A DNA stretch of 64,000 nucleotides from Megaleporinus macrocephalus (Eukaryota; Chordata; Actinopteri; Characiformes; Anostomidae): NCBI GenBank assembly GCA_021613375.1, contig CM038708.1:31663559-31727558 (forward strand). The letters run 5' to 3'. Below, piece by piece: positions 44,061 to 56,424 of the stretch; the stretch's first letter is position 1; each line of letters begins with the position of its first letter. A program made the position numbers and the translations under genes. Below the pieces are notes generated by a model. The model saw only the letters and a program-made list of their open reading frames with translations. It was not told the origin of the DNA and searched no databases.

Positions 44061-45339
44061 GACTCAGGACGAAGCAGATGTGGTGCCAAAAGTCTTCTTA
44101 CAGAAGCCAACAATGCTGAGCAGAGATTTGAACCCTCATCTCCAGCATACAACACTATTCCTACCTAATTACTGAGAGCCGTGTAACCCTTTTCATTCCA
44201 GAGTTGCTGTAAATTCCTTGTAAATATTGTTAATTCCTACAATAACAAAACCTTGTATCAGCATGTTTGTGTGTCTTACTGCCATTTGTTTGGTTGTTAC
44301 AAAAATAAGCACATTATGCAATGTGACCCTTAAAGAGATGATCAGTGTTTTATCTGTGGGATTTCCAGCACTGTGGGGATGAATGTATCTATGGCAGGTC
44401 GGAGTTACTGAGGCGAAATCTCCACAGGCGGCCGGTACTGCACTACACAGAGTGTGAGGAAGCGCCATGGAAACCAAGCCGATGCACTAGTGTTCCTCAG
44501 CTGAGTCACACCGAAACAGATCTTGCAAAATCGCAATCTAAAAACATTATTAACACTTAGTCACTAATTATTTTTTTCTGTTTTATCTCATTATGTTACA
44601 TCTGCGTATTGGATTGCTTTCATCACTCTCACTGTAGTGGGTTATTATTTCAAAAAAAAAAAGTCTAAAACAGTCCCTGACTTCTGTTCTGGATATACTA
44701 AGAAGTTCTAGTTCTATTAGTTACACAGCATTTAAGTAGTTTTTAAACTCATACTGTTATACTTGGCCTGGTACATTTGCTCTTGTCTTACTGTATCCAG
44801 GAAACATTGCTCTTATCTGCATGTTACAGGATTAGACCACTCAGTATTACCAGCAGTTTTTCTTGATTGAATTTTAAACACTGTTCAAGCATGGAATTTA
44901 CTGAATGCTACATTAGGCAGCCAACACCATCCCCCATTTAATACAACCTCATATGGTGATGTATATTTCAGAGCTGCGATTGAGACCTGATTGTGCACCT
45001 CATGAAACCTTCGTAGTGGAAACGAAGTAAGCCACTTAAAATGACAGGCTCAAGATTTAGCATCAAATTATCAGCTCCTATTTACAGAGAAGACATAACG
45101 GTTACTCACAGGCCCAGTCTGCTCCAGACTATAGTCTGCTGTAAATTGCAAATTGCAGACAATATGGCCAGAGAGAGAGAGCGAGAGAGAGAGAGAGAGA
45201 GGGAGGGAGAGAGAGAAAGAGATACTGTATGTTGAGATATGGAAGTAACTGAGCAGAATAAATCAGCATGAAACGCTGTTAACCATCATTCAGCACCCCC
45301 TTCTCTCTCTCTCTCTCTCTCTTTCTTCCTCCCCCCTCT

Positions 45340-45385
<46 letters not shown>

Positions 45386-48333
45386 TTTTTTCACTCTCTC
45401 TGTCTTTCCTCTCTTACAGCGGTTTGCATACCATTATCTACTGATGCACAAAATGTGTGTTACTCCAGTATGTTTTTCTCTTTTCTTAGAAACCTAAAGC
45501 AGGGACTAAATGGACAATTCTCGCAGCAGTGATCGATTCTCCTTGATTACAACTTGCAATTTAGCTCCTACATGTTCATGCATGCCCTGTAATTGTGTTG
45601 TTGTGGTGGTTTCTGTTTCAGTTGTGCGCAGGTGCATGCTGTTTTCAAACTGTTTGTTTTATACTACTTCTTATTTATTTATTTTTTAATAACACTCAGC
45701 CTGAATAGCTTATTGCATGGAACCTCTCAAGAATAGATAGACTTCAGATAGACTTCATGGTTGAAAACTATACATTTTCAACGCTTCATATTAAATGTAA
45801 TAAATGTTAACTTCTGTCCAGCTTTCTCATGAGATTTTAATGAGCTAATTATTAAAATTACTGGTCTTTTCAACACTATCACTTTTTGTCATAGGGCCTG
45901 CACACGCATTTAATTTCATTTGCACTGAAACTATGATGCTAATGTAGTTCATAAGTAACGGAAGCTTATAAATTATAGATTAGCTTTGCCTAAATCATCA
46001 GCGTTAAACTGTGTTAAGTTGTTAAAGGACCTATGTCCTATGTTTTTCTTTACTTTTTTCTCCCCTGAGGTCCATCTATACATTTTACTTGGGTTTATAT
46101 ACCAAAATCATTATAGTTCATTATTACATGACCATTTTCCAAACTTTCAGTAGTCCTTATGCTGCGTTCACATGTTTGAAGTACATAGATGATGACAAAC
46201 TGGATATTCTATAGTTGCTAAAGGAGCTGCAATGTAAAAGTAAGCAGAGAGTTTTGTTTCCCCAACTGTTACTGTCTTTCACAGCAGCAGCATAAACCAG
46301 ATGTTGATTTTTACTAAATGTCTGCTTGTTGAATTCCAGATAAACCCAGTACTAAATAACAAAAATAAAAAAGTGCCTTTTGCCATCTTATATAACCAGT
46401 CCAGTCTGCTAGAGCTCTCCTCTGAACATCCATTGTCATCCTGCCAACATGTTTTGTCACCGCACCTTTAAGACTGATGTGTGTTTTAATTGGCTGCTGG
46501 ACATTGTAAAAGCAGTCCAGGCTGAAACTTGGTGAATAACATGAATGGGTGGAGCTAAGGGTGGTGCTGTAGGCTGAATAGGAGGATACATGTACGCAAG
46601 CTGGCTTTCATGACACCACAATAGCCACAAATTGAAAATGGGTACAGTTTTAAAAACAGTACAGTTTTAAAAACACTGTTTACGTCCTGTGTTAAAAAAA
46701 GGGAAATTCAATTCTCTGTGCAATGACTGTTTATGTAATCGCAAATTGCTTATGTGGTTTCTGCCACTGACTGATAATGGACAAAAATAAATTGCACACG
46801 CTAAAGCAATAGTGGCAGCCATCCTGTAGCCTGGATTTTTCAAAGTTTTACCAGGTAACAGTTACATGGACTGTCAGAAACACACAGTAGAAAGGCTTTC
46901 TGAGATCACAGATGTCCCTATGTAGTTTTTATATATTGAGTGTAACACGTGATATTAATTAATTGTTAATTGTTAAAGTCAGTTATACCAATCCAATACT
47001 TTATACATAAGCAAATCAATTTGAGATTGCTTTATAACACAGATATTAAGAACAGTTCAACACAGTCTGAGGTGTGTGTGTGTGATGATTTAGAAAAGCA
47101 GTTTGTGTTATGGCTATTATTTGTTTGCTACATTAGTCATGTATCAGCAGCTCTAAGCATCACTAAACATAACTCTGCTAATTGACTATGTATTAGAGTA
47201 ACTGTGTTCACACCGATGCATCACTTTCCCTCTTGGTGGGGTAATGCTGCATAGGCACAGTTATAGTGGTGATGATGTTGTTGTGGGGATTTCAGAGGGC
47301 AGAGGAGCAGGGACAAGTGAACGAGTTGAAATGAAAGACCAATTTCCCCCTCAAATCTTCACTGTGCTCAGTCTGGTCAGACTCAAAGCGTGTGAAATGG
47401 AAATCTTATTAGACTTTGATTAGCCGCTGCACCTCAGATGACCCCTGGTCAGTGTGGATGAATCTCTCCATTAAATCAGGCTTTCATTTTGCTGAATTCA
47501 GTCTTTAGGTAACTGCAGTGTGCTAATTAAATAGGGCTGTGACGGGTCAGTCCGGCGTCAAAGCAGAGCGCTCTTCTTCCAGATCCTTCTTAATCATTTT
47601 CTTTATATATACATAATCAGAATCAGACAAAAACAAGTCTAATGAGCAGTGTTTTAACCAATCATTAGGAGCCATATATAGATGTGCACTTCAGTCCCTC
47701 AATCTCAAGACCACACAGTAGTTACTGAACAACTTTACTATATATATATATATTTTTTTAATGATAAATTAAAGTTAAGAGTTTAGGGTTTTTAGGGTTT
47801 CCTAATCCATAACTACTACTGCTACAGTCATACTGGCTCTTTTCCTTGTCATAGATTGAGACTCAGTGTTTTTGTGCTACAGGCTTCATGAGCTTAGGGT
47901 ATGGTTATTTTGGAACAATTAATAAGTTTGTTCATTTTTGGCTCTATGGCACTGTTTGTTTGCCAGAACAAAGTTAGCTCAAACACTAGACTTGATGCAA
48001 CCTGCATTATTTACAATCATAAAGCCAGAGGTCCCTCCGTTAAACCAAACAAAATAACTGAGACAGAGACACCAGCTGTCAAGACCTCCACAACTGCTGC
48101 AGCAGAGCGAACAGTAACAGACACTGTTAGCGACAGCAGCTCCTGTTATAGAGAGACGTGTATAGAGAGATGTTTTTATCATATGTGTATGTAAGCGAGC
48201 CGTTCTGTGTGTCATGACTCATTACTGTGTGCAGAAAGAACAGGAAGCTATTTTGTCATTATGTTATATTAGTGGTACTGGGAATTTTAAATCATTCCTT
48301 TCTGTCACACTCTCTATCTCTGGTTTTCTCTCG

Positions 48334-48365
<32 letters not shown>

Positions 48366-48530
48366 TACACACACGTGTGCCTATACGGTTGATGCCTCAA
48401 GCATAAAAAACAAAGGCTTTCATGCAATTCTAATTCTGACTACAACTTAAATTTAAGCACTTGTAGATGTTGAAATTGCTGGCGTAATTGCAAAAGCATG
48501 GCATAGTGCAAAAAATCATTTTACACATTT
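44061..48530. other. gene desert segment
   Basis: No exon supportable. A (GA)n tract lies at about 45170-45222 and (CT)n tracts at 45303-45415. About 47390-47570 is a denser, less AT-rich piece with homeodomain-type TAATTA/ATTAAAT words, a possible non-coding conserved element. The remainder shows no recognisable feature. Confidence 0.5.
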
Positions 48531-48539
48531 TTAAATTTA

Positions 48540-49215
48540 TCCCAGATGCCAAATTTAGTTTGAAGCTATGAGGCTAACACTGCTAACAAGCATTACAAGT
48601 CAATAGTCACAACCTTTTTCTTTTTTTGTAAAATACAACCTCAGCCCTTCTTTTAACCTGCCCAAACCATGTCCAGGTATTTAGAAAGGTCACACAAACC
48701 TGTCAATATGGTTTAGGATGCTGGATGACTTGCTGTGAATATTAAAAATGAACAAAACCTCACTGTGTAGTTGAACACTGCAGTCAGCAACTCCTCTGCA
48801 CATGCATGCTACAAATTTAGATTGAGACTCCTGTTGTTCCTGTTTGTAAATAATCATATATTTAGTTTGAAATTTCAAGATTAACAGTTATTTATAAACA
48901 GAAGCAACAGAGCTTGTGAACATGTGGTGCCTGTATGGCCATGTGCCGAGTGGATTTTGACACAACAGCCATGTTGTCTCAAATAGCTGACTGCAGTGTT
49001 CAGCTACATGGTGAACTTTTATTATTTATAAAGTTCACAATAAGTCATACTGTGTCCCAAACCAAATCAACAAGTCTGCACAACTCAAGAATTAAGACCT
49101 GCGTGTGGATTGTGCACACTGAGAGAAGTTTTGGGGATGCATTTAAGGGAATGATATGGGTGACTTCCTAGCATTTGTTTGCAATGTTAGCCTGGTAGCT
49201 CCAGTGCTAAATGTT
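48540..49215. mobile_element. foldback-type element with long imperfect inverted arms
   Basis: The left arm (about 48540-48800) and right arm (about 48985-49215) are reverse complements at moderate identity. Matching blocks include GAGGCTAACACTGCTAACAA against the complement of TTGTTTGCAATGTTAGCCTG, and TGACTGCAGTGTTCAGCTAC against the complement of GTAGTTGAACACTGCAGTCA. No coding frame. A related fragment (CAGCAAACATGTCTTGGCTG type) lies near 3395-3425. Confidence 0.7.
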
Positions 49216-49319
49216 AAGACAGCAAACATGTCTTGGCTGACTGACTCCATCTGGGGTGGATGGAAAGTTGTGTTAATTGATTTAAACCATTCTTGTTAAC
49301 AAATAAAGTGTGAATTAAT

Positions 49320-50274
49320 GTGATTGCTGCTGTTACTAAGAAGCTTACACACACACGTACACTTGTTCTGTACCTTTCTGTTTCACTCTTTTACCTCACG
49401 GGAGTTATGAAACAAACTGCGATGTAATTATTTGTCAGGCGAGCAGGAGGAAATGGTTGGAAATGAAAAATGAAATGATTTGCTTATTACTTATTTTCCA
49501 CCTCTATGATTCTGCAACTTTGTTCTCTCCAGCGACCAAGACAAAATGTCAAAATCTAATCAGGAAAATCACAAAGCAATTCAAAAAGCAAACATTGCTG
49601 ATTTCCATCTATCTTTATTTAAGTCGATCAAATTGCCTTCTATGCGTGGACTGAGGTGAGAGGAGGGCTGCTGTTTAAAACTGTAAATGATGCCCTCCAT
49701 GGTTTGAATAATGATTTCATTGATGCATGGAAGCAAAGCAATCCGTCTTTAGAATATAAGAAAGAAATCTGATTAAAGCACAGCTCTCACAACAAGAGTG
49801 ATATGTACATAATGTTATTCTTATACACTAGTGTTGTAGTTAAAACCAAGTCAAGAGCAAGCCTTTGGTTTATATAACAACATCCATTGTTAATTCAATG
49901 ACAGTATAGTAGTAACAACATTCCAATCTGTTCTCAGAGTGCTTTTATAACCAGTGAACATGAACAAACTAATTATACTCAGTTGAGCCAGATAAAGCAT
50001 TAGAACATTACATTAGCTAAAAAATTATTCTGTTAAATATTGTTAACTGCAATAGGTTTTGTGGTCATTTTTATGAACCATGTGCAACAATTTAGGAATC
50101 CCTGTTTTTTAACGATTTCTTTTAACGACCGCTAGTTTATGGTCTTGACTGCAGTGTGTAATATTTCATAAACACACTGGTGAATCAATAATATGACATA
50201 AAGATGATCATTCATTCACCAAGATAATTGACATTTGTTGAGTTACATCAGGGGTCTCAAATTCTAATTTCCCC
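49320..50274. other. gene-free stretch
   Basis: AT-rich, with no exon or recognisable element apart from short A and T runs. Confidence 0.5.
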
Positions 50275-50279
50275 AGGGG

Positions 50280-50644
50280 TGTCACAGGCTGGGTGCGTAG
50301 AGGAGAGGAGATGAGGAAACAATGATCGGGATGCGGACGTTTTAAACAAAAATACTTTAATGAAACCAAAACAAAACACGAAGTACACAAACACAAAATG
50401 CAAACAGGGCAGGTACCAGTAACGAACAGTAACACCAATATCACGGCTAACACGGAAATCACTAAAAGAACCACAAGCCCAAAGACAAAACAGGCTGACT
50501 AACTACACAGACTAACAAGAGGGAACGAGAAACACCTGATAACAATGGGAGGAGACACAGACTAGGAACAGGTGGGGGGCGGAGACACAGATCAAAACAG
50601 AAACACACGGGAATGACAGGACGTGAACACAGGCAGGCGTGACA
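50280..50644 (-). mobile_element. solo LTR with 5-bp target-site duplication
   Basis: A 365-bp segment starting TGTCACAGGC and ending GGCGTGACA on the plus strand, so it has TG...CA ends. It is flanked on both sides by AGGGG (50275-50279 and 50645-50649), a perfect 5-bp target duplication. On the minus strand an ATTAAAGTATTTTTGTTT block near 50345-50365 resembles an LTR polyadenylation region, which suggests that orientation. No gag or pol lies beside it, so it is most simply a solo LTR left by recombination between the two LTRs of a Gypsy-like element. The family name was not determined. Confidence 0.85.
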
Positions 50645-50649
50645 AGGGG

Positions 50650-53185
50650 CCACTAGCCAGGTGATCAACTCCAAGATGGCTTGTTGGGAAAAGTGTCAAT
50701 TGAATTTTAAGTATGAATTTTAACTACACTGCTATATAAACTGAATAACTACAGGAACATTAAACCTCATGTATTTAACCGAATAAATAATTTAACTGAA
50801 TGTTTAACAGCAGAATTACATAGCTATGGCAAACCTGCTAAAGGTTTTTGTGAGGGACATTTTGGCAAAGTCATTCTATTTTTTATTAATACTGACATGC
50901 CGCAGCTACAGCTATTTACTGAATAAATCCACAAAGGCAGATTGAGATGGCATGTTTAACATCAGCTGTTTTTAATGCTCATGTAGGTTACATTTTTTTT
51001 TTTTTTTTGTCATTTATATGTTAAAATATGTATTCGATGTCTTTCTTCTGGATTGTCAGATAGTGAAACAGAGCCAAGTGCAACTTGGGTTGACTTTAGC
51101 TGTAAATGTCTGATTATCAGCACCAAATGTTTGTGGTTGGTTTGAATTAAGTAGAATTAGATTATAGCTAGACTGAAAAGTGACCACTGACTGTACATGG
51201 ACAAGGTTTTCAAAGCTTACCTGAACTATTTTAATGGAAGAATTTAAATTAAGCACAATATCTTTGCTTTTGTCTTTATTGAGTTAATTCCTAGAGAGCT
51301 GTCTCACATCCTCCAAAACTCTTTGTGGCACTGACAAAGACCAAAAAGCAGATTTTCTTCCAAAGATTGAGCTTTTTCTGCTGAAAGGAAATGGTTTTGT
51401 GAGTGGTTTTGCTGATATCAGGATACTATTCAACATGGAAATTAAAGTTCCTGCCAAGGACCTTTAATGGGAAAAAAGAAAAAGTAACGATGGCATTAAA
51501 TGAAACCAACTGGCGAACCTAATTAGCTCTGCTCTGTGTTTAGTCCCGTATGTCCATATCCGTATGTCTGTCTTGTAGAGAGCTACGGATTTCGGGTCAC
51601 ATAAAGGTTCATAGACATTGCATTTGCATAATACAGCACATGTGCAGCAGAACAGTAGTTTAATGCAACTCCACACTAACAGACTTTCTAAGGTGCTGTA
51701 CTGCAAACATATTTATTCCTTCAGGGATTATTTGAAACAGTCTTGAGTGATTTGATGTTAGGGTTTAAGTCTTGCAAGATCCAAATGATGACTAGAAGGA
51801 ATTCAGAGCGCGAGCGAGCAAGAGAGAGAGAGAGAGAAAGAGAGATGGGCCTTGCAGGGATAATGAATAAAAAGCTGGCAGAGAGTTTTATTTATTTATT
51901 TGTTGGTTTTCTGATGCTGCACAGAAAAGGCGTCTGTTACACAAAAGCAATGTCATTAGGTTTTTGAGAGCTTCATTTTTTGTCAAGAGATTCGGGCTAC
52001 ATTTAAATCAAGGTTATGCAGCGATAAAAGGCACCAGCTGTATAGAAACTTTATTGGGGAGAAAAGTTGCGGTTGTAAAAATAAATTCAAGAAGGAACAA
52101 AAACATGTCACAGAAAATTCTCCAAAAGTTAACCCACAGCCCTGAAGCTGAACTTAATTAGTACTTAGTTACGTCAATGGAATGGCTGGAACAAGATCCG
52201 GCGCCTCTCATATTTCAGGTACCTGTGTTCCAGAACTTATTTATGTGGATCCACCACCTCTTTGACATCTTTTTTTTGTAGGACACCAAAAACTATTTGT
52301 CCAGTGGCATCTCTGAGATTTTATGGTTGCAGCTCCTTCTACTGCATTCATTAAAGCTAGGATTGATTTATTGTATAGAATGCTACTATGTTAGATGGAC
52401 ACTTGAAGCACTGTTGTGCCTATGCGTAGGACCTTTTCCCTCACTGCCACTTGCTGGATCACCCCACCTTTAGTGTTCCATTACCTGATGTTTTACAAAT
52501 TAAGCACTGGTCAATGCCAATAGTGAAAATAAAAAATTGCAAATCAATTGCAATTATAAAAAGACAGCTGTGTTAAATAATAAATCATTAAAAACCAAAA
52601 TCTTCTAAAATCGAACAGAAACATCCCCAAACCTCTAAACTCATTAAGAATGCAAAGATTTCTGAATATGTACCATTATGGTAATTGTAAATGGCCCTTT
52701 GATTCTTTGATTCCCCGCCCACTTTTTAAGTAGCTGCAGTTTATGAGGATATGATTTAAGACTACACTGAGTAATATCAGGTAGCTTGACATTTTTTTAC
52801 AACACATTTTACCATCAGGCCTAGCTCACAAAAAGAGGAGTGAGGGGGAACTCGGAGTGATGTGATAGGAACCATTTTTAAATTATCTTTGAAATTCGCT
52901 GAAAAGACAGCAGGTTTGCATTCCAGAGCAGTTGGTTGCTTTCTTATTAACCTGCTTCTGTAGTCATTTAATTAACAAGCATTTCGTCTTTCAGAGGCAA
53001 AGACTAAACCCCGTCTTTTAGATCGTCAAAGCGGTCAAAGTATCTGTTCTTTTAAAATTTAGTCCTCATCACTAATGACGCTTCCTGTCTGTAGGAACAG
53101 ATTGAGCAGACAAGATGGAGCAAATCAGAAACAAGCTCCCAACCTGTATCCAACAGAGAAACAACCTGTTAGATTGTCTTATCAC
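50650..53185. other. gene-free stretch
   Basis: No exon supportable. A T run lies near 50992-51008 and a short GA run at 51815-51845. Purine-rich, moderately complex sequence around 52820-53100 could be conserved non-coding DNA, but this cannot be judged without alignment. Confidence 0.45.
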
Positions 53186-53189
53186 TGAA

Positions 53190-53945
53190 TAAATGCAGAG
53201 GTATCAAGTAACGAAGTACAAATACTTTGTTACCTTACTTAAGTCGAAATTTTTGTTTTATTTCTTTACTGGAGTAATTATTTTTCAGATGACTTTTTAC
53301 TTCTACTCCTTACATTTACACTCCATTATCAGTACTTTCTACCCCTTGCATTTAAAAAATAGCCTCGTTACTCCTGTTTCATTTCAGCTTGTTTTTTATT
53401 CATGTACATTTACATTCCAGTAAAGATTACTGATAACATGCTTTTGAAGTTTGGCTTTGTGCACCATTATAATACTTATAGGCAACTAGTCATTATATCT
53501 TCCGCTCCATGAAACACATGTTAATACTCAGTAGTACACAGATATGCTTCTTTAATATATTTACATGGAACTAAAGTACATTTATTCTCAATGGGCGAAT
53601 ATGCAGCTGAAACAGGAAGCCTAGCACATCCCAAATTAATCAACATTAACATTTTAATATAACATTATAGTCATTATGGCTTTTAGAAGAATGTGTTTTT
53701 GGGGAGGTGGGCTAGTGCACTATAGACCCCTGTGGTGTGGCCTAAGCTTTTGTCCTTAATGGCATTTTTTCTTACATTAAATTTACTTCTATAATTGAAG
53801 TAGTTCTAAAAGCAGTACTTTTACACTTTTACTGGAGTAAAAATTTTGAGTTGATACTTTAACTTGTACAGAGGTATTTTTAAACCCTAGTATCTATACT
53901 TCTACCTGAGTAATGAATGTGAATACTTTTGACACCTTTGAATAA
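53190..53945. mobile_element. palindromic non-autonomous element (AAGTAACGAAGTACAAATAC type)
   Basis: The left end, GTATCAAGTAACGAAGTACA, and the right end, 'gaatgtgaatacttttgaca', are imperfect inverted copies. Sub-terminal TTACTGGAGTAA words appear in both halves. This is a common fish interspersed type. It has no coding frame. Confidence 0.65.
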
Positions 53946-55034
53946 ATGTAAAACCATGAAGTGAACATTCATTCATTCATATTCTTGATGGAAAGTAATC
54001 TGTTCACCGTCCAGTAAAGAGTCAATGGTCTTGCAGACTGGAAAGACCTGTAAGAAGATGTTGCCAATTTGGCTGCAGAGTGGACACACTTTATTATGAG
54101 ACCCAATATTTTGCAAAACTGTTTTATCTTTTCTCCTGTCACACAAAATCACTCAGACAGTTTTCAGTTTCAGCCACTAAACTTGTCTCAATAGAGCATC
54201 AGTCTGAAAACTGACACTGTCAAAATTCTTAATACCCCTGACTTTTATTTATTTCAGCTAAAAAAAAGGCCAAACACTGAACGCTGAATTACTTAAACTA
54301 GCACAGGTGTGTTCTGTACTACTATGTTTCGAGCAAACATTTCGTTACCCATTTAGTAGCATGGTTTAGTATATTGACACCTTAGTTGGATATTTGTCAT
54401 AAATAATAAAAAAAAAACCATAATACGTCATTTAGGTGTTTAAAAACATACAATTAATACATTTTGTGCATGTCCATCTTTTTCAACCTAATATTTATAA
54501 TATTTAACTCCTGTGGCGTACGGTTAGTTCAATTTCTTTACACCTGTTGCTGGCATCTTTTAAAAAGTGAGTCATCTAATTAAAAATAGTTGCTGAATAT
54601 CAGTGTTTGGCACATCTGAGCAATTAATTATGACTACCAGCTTATAATGATATTCCATGTCAATAAATGAGTCATTTAAGTTGCAAATTACAGTAATAAT
54701 CTGTTCGGTTCCATTCACTCGTATTCAAGAGGAGAGCTAAACACTGTAGACAAACACAGAGAAGAAATCATGATCAGAAACGACTTAAGTCCCCCACCTG
54801 ACTCTACACTGGCCTGTATTTGATTTTAATTATTCACGGTTTTGAACAGACTGGGTTCGATTTGAGTGTGATTATCTTCACCTCATATATTCAACAGATG
54901 GACATGCGCGTTCACCCAAGTTTGTTCCTGAAAGAGGTGAACTCGAATCATTAAACATTTTAAAGAGGCGTTTCATTTTGATGAATAGGCTGCACTTAAT
55001 TAGCTGTATTTTAGCCAGAAGCTTAATTAAATGT
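53946..55034. other. gene-free stretch, possible conserved non-coding DNA
   Basis: No exon supportable. About 54540-55020 has high sequence complexity with many TAATTA, AATTAAT and TGAGTCA words and no microsatellite. This composition resembles developmental enhancers, but conservation is untested. Confidence 0.4.
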
Positions 55035-55054
55035 CAAAGAAAATGGGAGAGTAT

Positions 55055-55126
<72 letters not shown>

Positions 55127-55534
55127 CAAAGGTAAATAGGGAAAGAAAGAGACAAAAGACAGAAAGAAAGAGAGAGAGTGATAAAGAGAGAGAGCAGGAG
55201 AGAGTAAGGGAGAGAAAGAGGGGGAGAGAGCTATAAGGGCTTGGAATTAAATGAAAAGGAGGAAGAAAGAGAGGGGATGCCAGATAAGAGGGAGAAAGAA
55301 TAAGGAGAGAGGGAAAGAGAGTGCCAATGAGAGAATCTGAAAAAGAGAGAGAAAAAAAGCAGGAGTGAGCAAGGGAAAGAAAGAGGGAGAGGGAGGCAGA
55401 GGAGGGTGGAAAACAGATAATAACAGAAAAAAAGGAAAAATAGAAAACTACAGAAAGACAGATAGTAACAATAGAGAAGAGAAGGAAATCGAGAAAAACA
55501 GAGAGACATAAGAGGAAAAAAAGGGAAAGCAATG

Positions 55535-55579
<45 letters not shown>

Positions 55580-55628
55580 GGAGAGAGAGAGAGGGAGAGA
55601 GAGAGGGAGAGAGAGAGAGAGAAAGGTA
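55035..55628. repeat. 600-bp homopurine (GA-rich) tract
   Basis: The plus strand is almost entirely A and G, with pure (GA)n at both ends (55059-55125 and about 55540-55620) and diverged purine text between. The minus-strand open frames through it are low-complexity Ser/Leu artefacts. Homopurine mirror-repeat DNA of this length can form triplex (H-DNA). Confidence 0.95.
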
Positions 55629-55695
55629 GTGCTTAATTCTGGGTAAAGGAAATGAGAGGCATCCAGACATTCAATCAGTTCTCCACCGCTGTCTG

Positions 55696-55697
<2 letters not shown>

Positions 55698-55744
<47 letters not shown>

Positions 55745-55795
55745 GAGTCTGCCAGAGATATGCCTCTGTGTGTGTGTGCGTGTGTGTGTGTGTAG
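55698..55795. repeat. paired (CA)n and (GT)n microsatellites
   Basis: (CA)n at 55698-55741 is followed after about 25 bases by (GT)n at 55768-55793. The two tracts are complementary on the same strand and could pair. Confidence 0.9.
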
Positions 55796-56104
55796 AGCTC
55801 TGCTGGGAGTTCGAGCAGAGCGCTATGCGAGAGGCGCACGGATTAGAGACCCAGAGAGGATGAAATATCACTCAAGGCCAGAGTGATACTTTCTCTCTCT
55901 CACTCGCTCACTCTGGCTCATATGAGTTGCCTTTTTCTCCATCATTCAAAATTGAATTGCACACTGTCTTTATTGATGTGGTTGCATCACATAAACTATT
56001 CATACCCAACACCTTGACTGAAATGTATTCTTGATGAAAATTTCTGTAGATTCAGTGAAATTTAGTTTATCTTTTAGAACTCGAGTTCTTATCGTCATAC
56101 TGTT

Positions 56105-56420
56105 CTCTCATTCATTCATCTCCTAAACTGCTTATCCACTGGGCCATGGGGGGGCACTGGAGTCTGGCCCAGGTTTCACTGGGCTGAAAGCAGGAAACAC
56201 CCTGGACAGACCACCAGTCCTACAGAAATAAACATCCAAACACACACACACATACACAAACACACACACAAACACACACACTGAGGGGCAATGTAGCATC
56301 TCAAATCTGCCGGAGTGCATATCTTGGGAGAAAACTGAAGCACCTGGAGGAATCCCATGTGGACACGGGGAGAACATACAAACTCTGGTCTTATGGAGAA
56401 ATCAAACCCAGGTCCTTCAT
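56105..56420. repeat. dispersed fish repeat, GGAGAACATACA type, copy 3
   Basis: Begins CATTCATTCATCTCCTAAAC and contains an internal (CA)n run, ATCTTGGGAGAAAAC and GACACGGGGAGAACATAC. It is shared in layout with the copies at 17275, 33010 and 62115, but more diverged. Confidence 0.75.
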
Positions 56421-56424
56421 GAAG

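Noticed and set aside
55023..55741. 215-residue Ser/Leu-rich frame on the minus strand
   Set aside because: Low-complexity product of the homopurine tract, with no domain or splice context.
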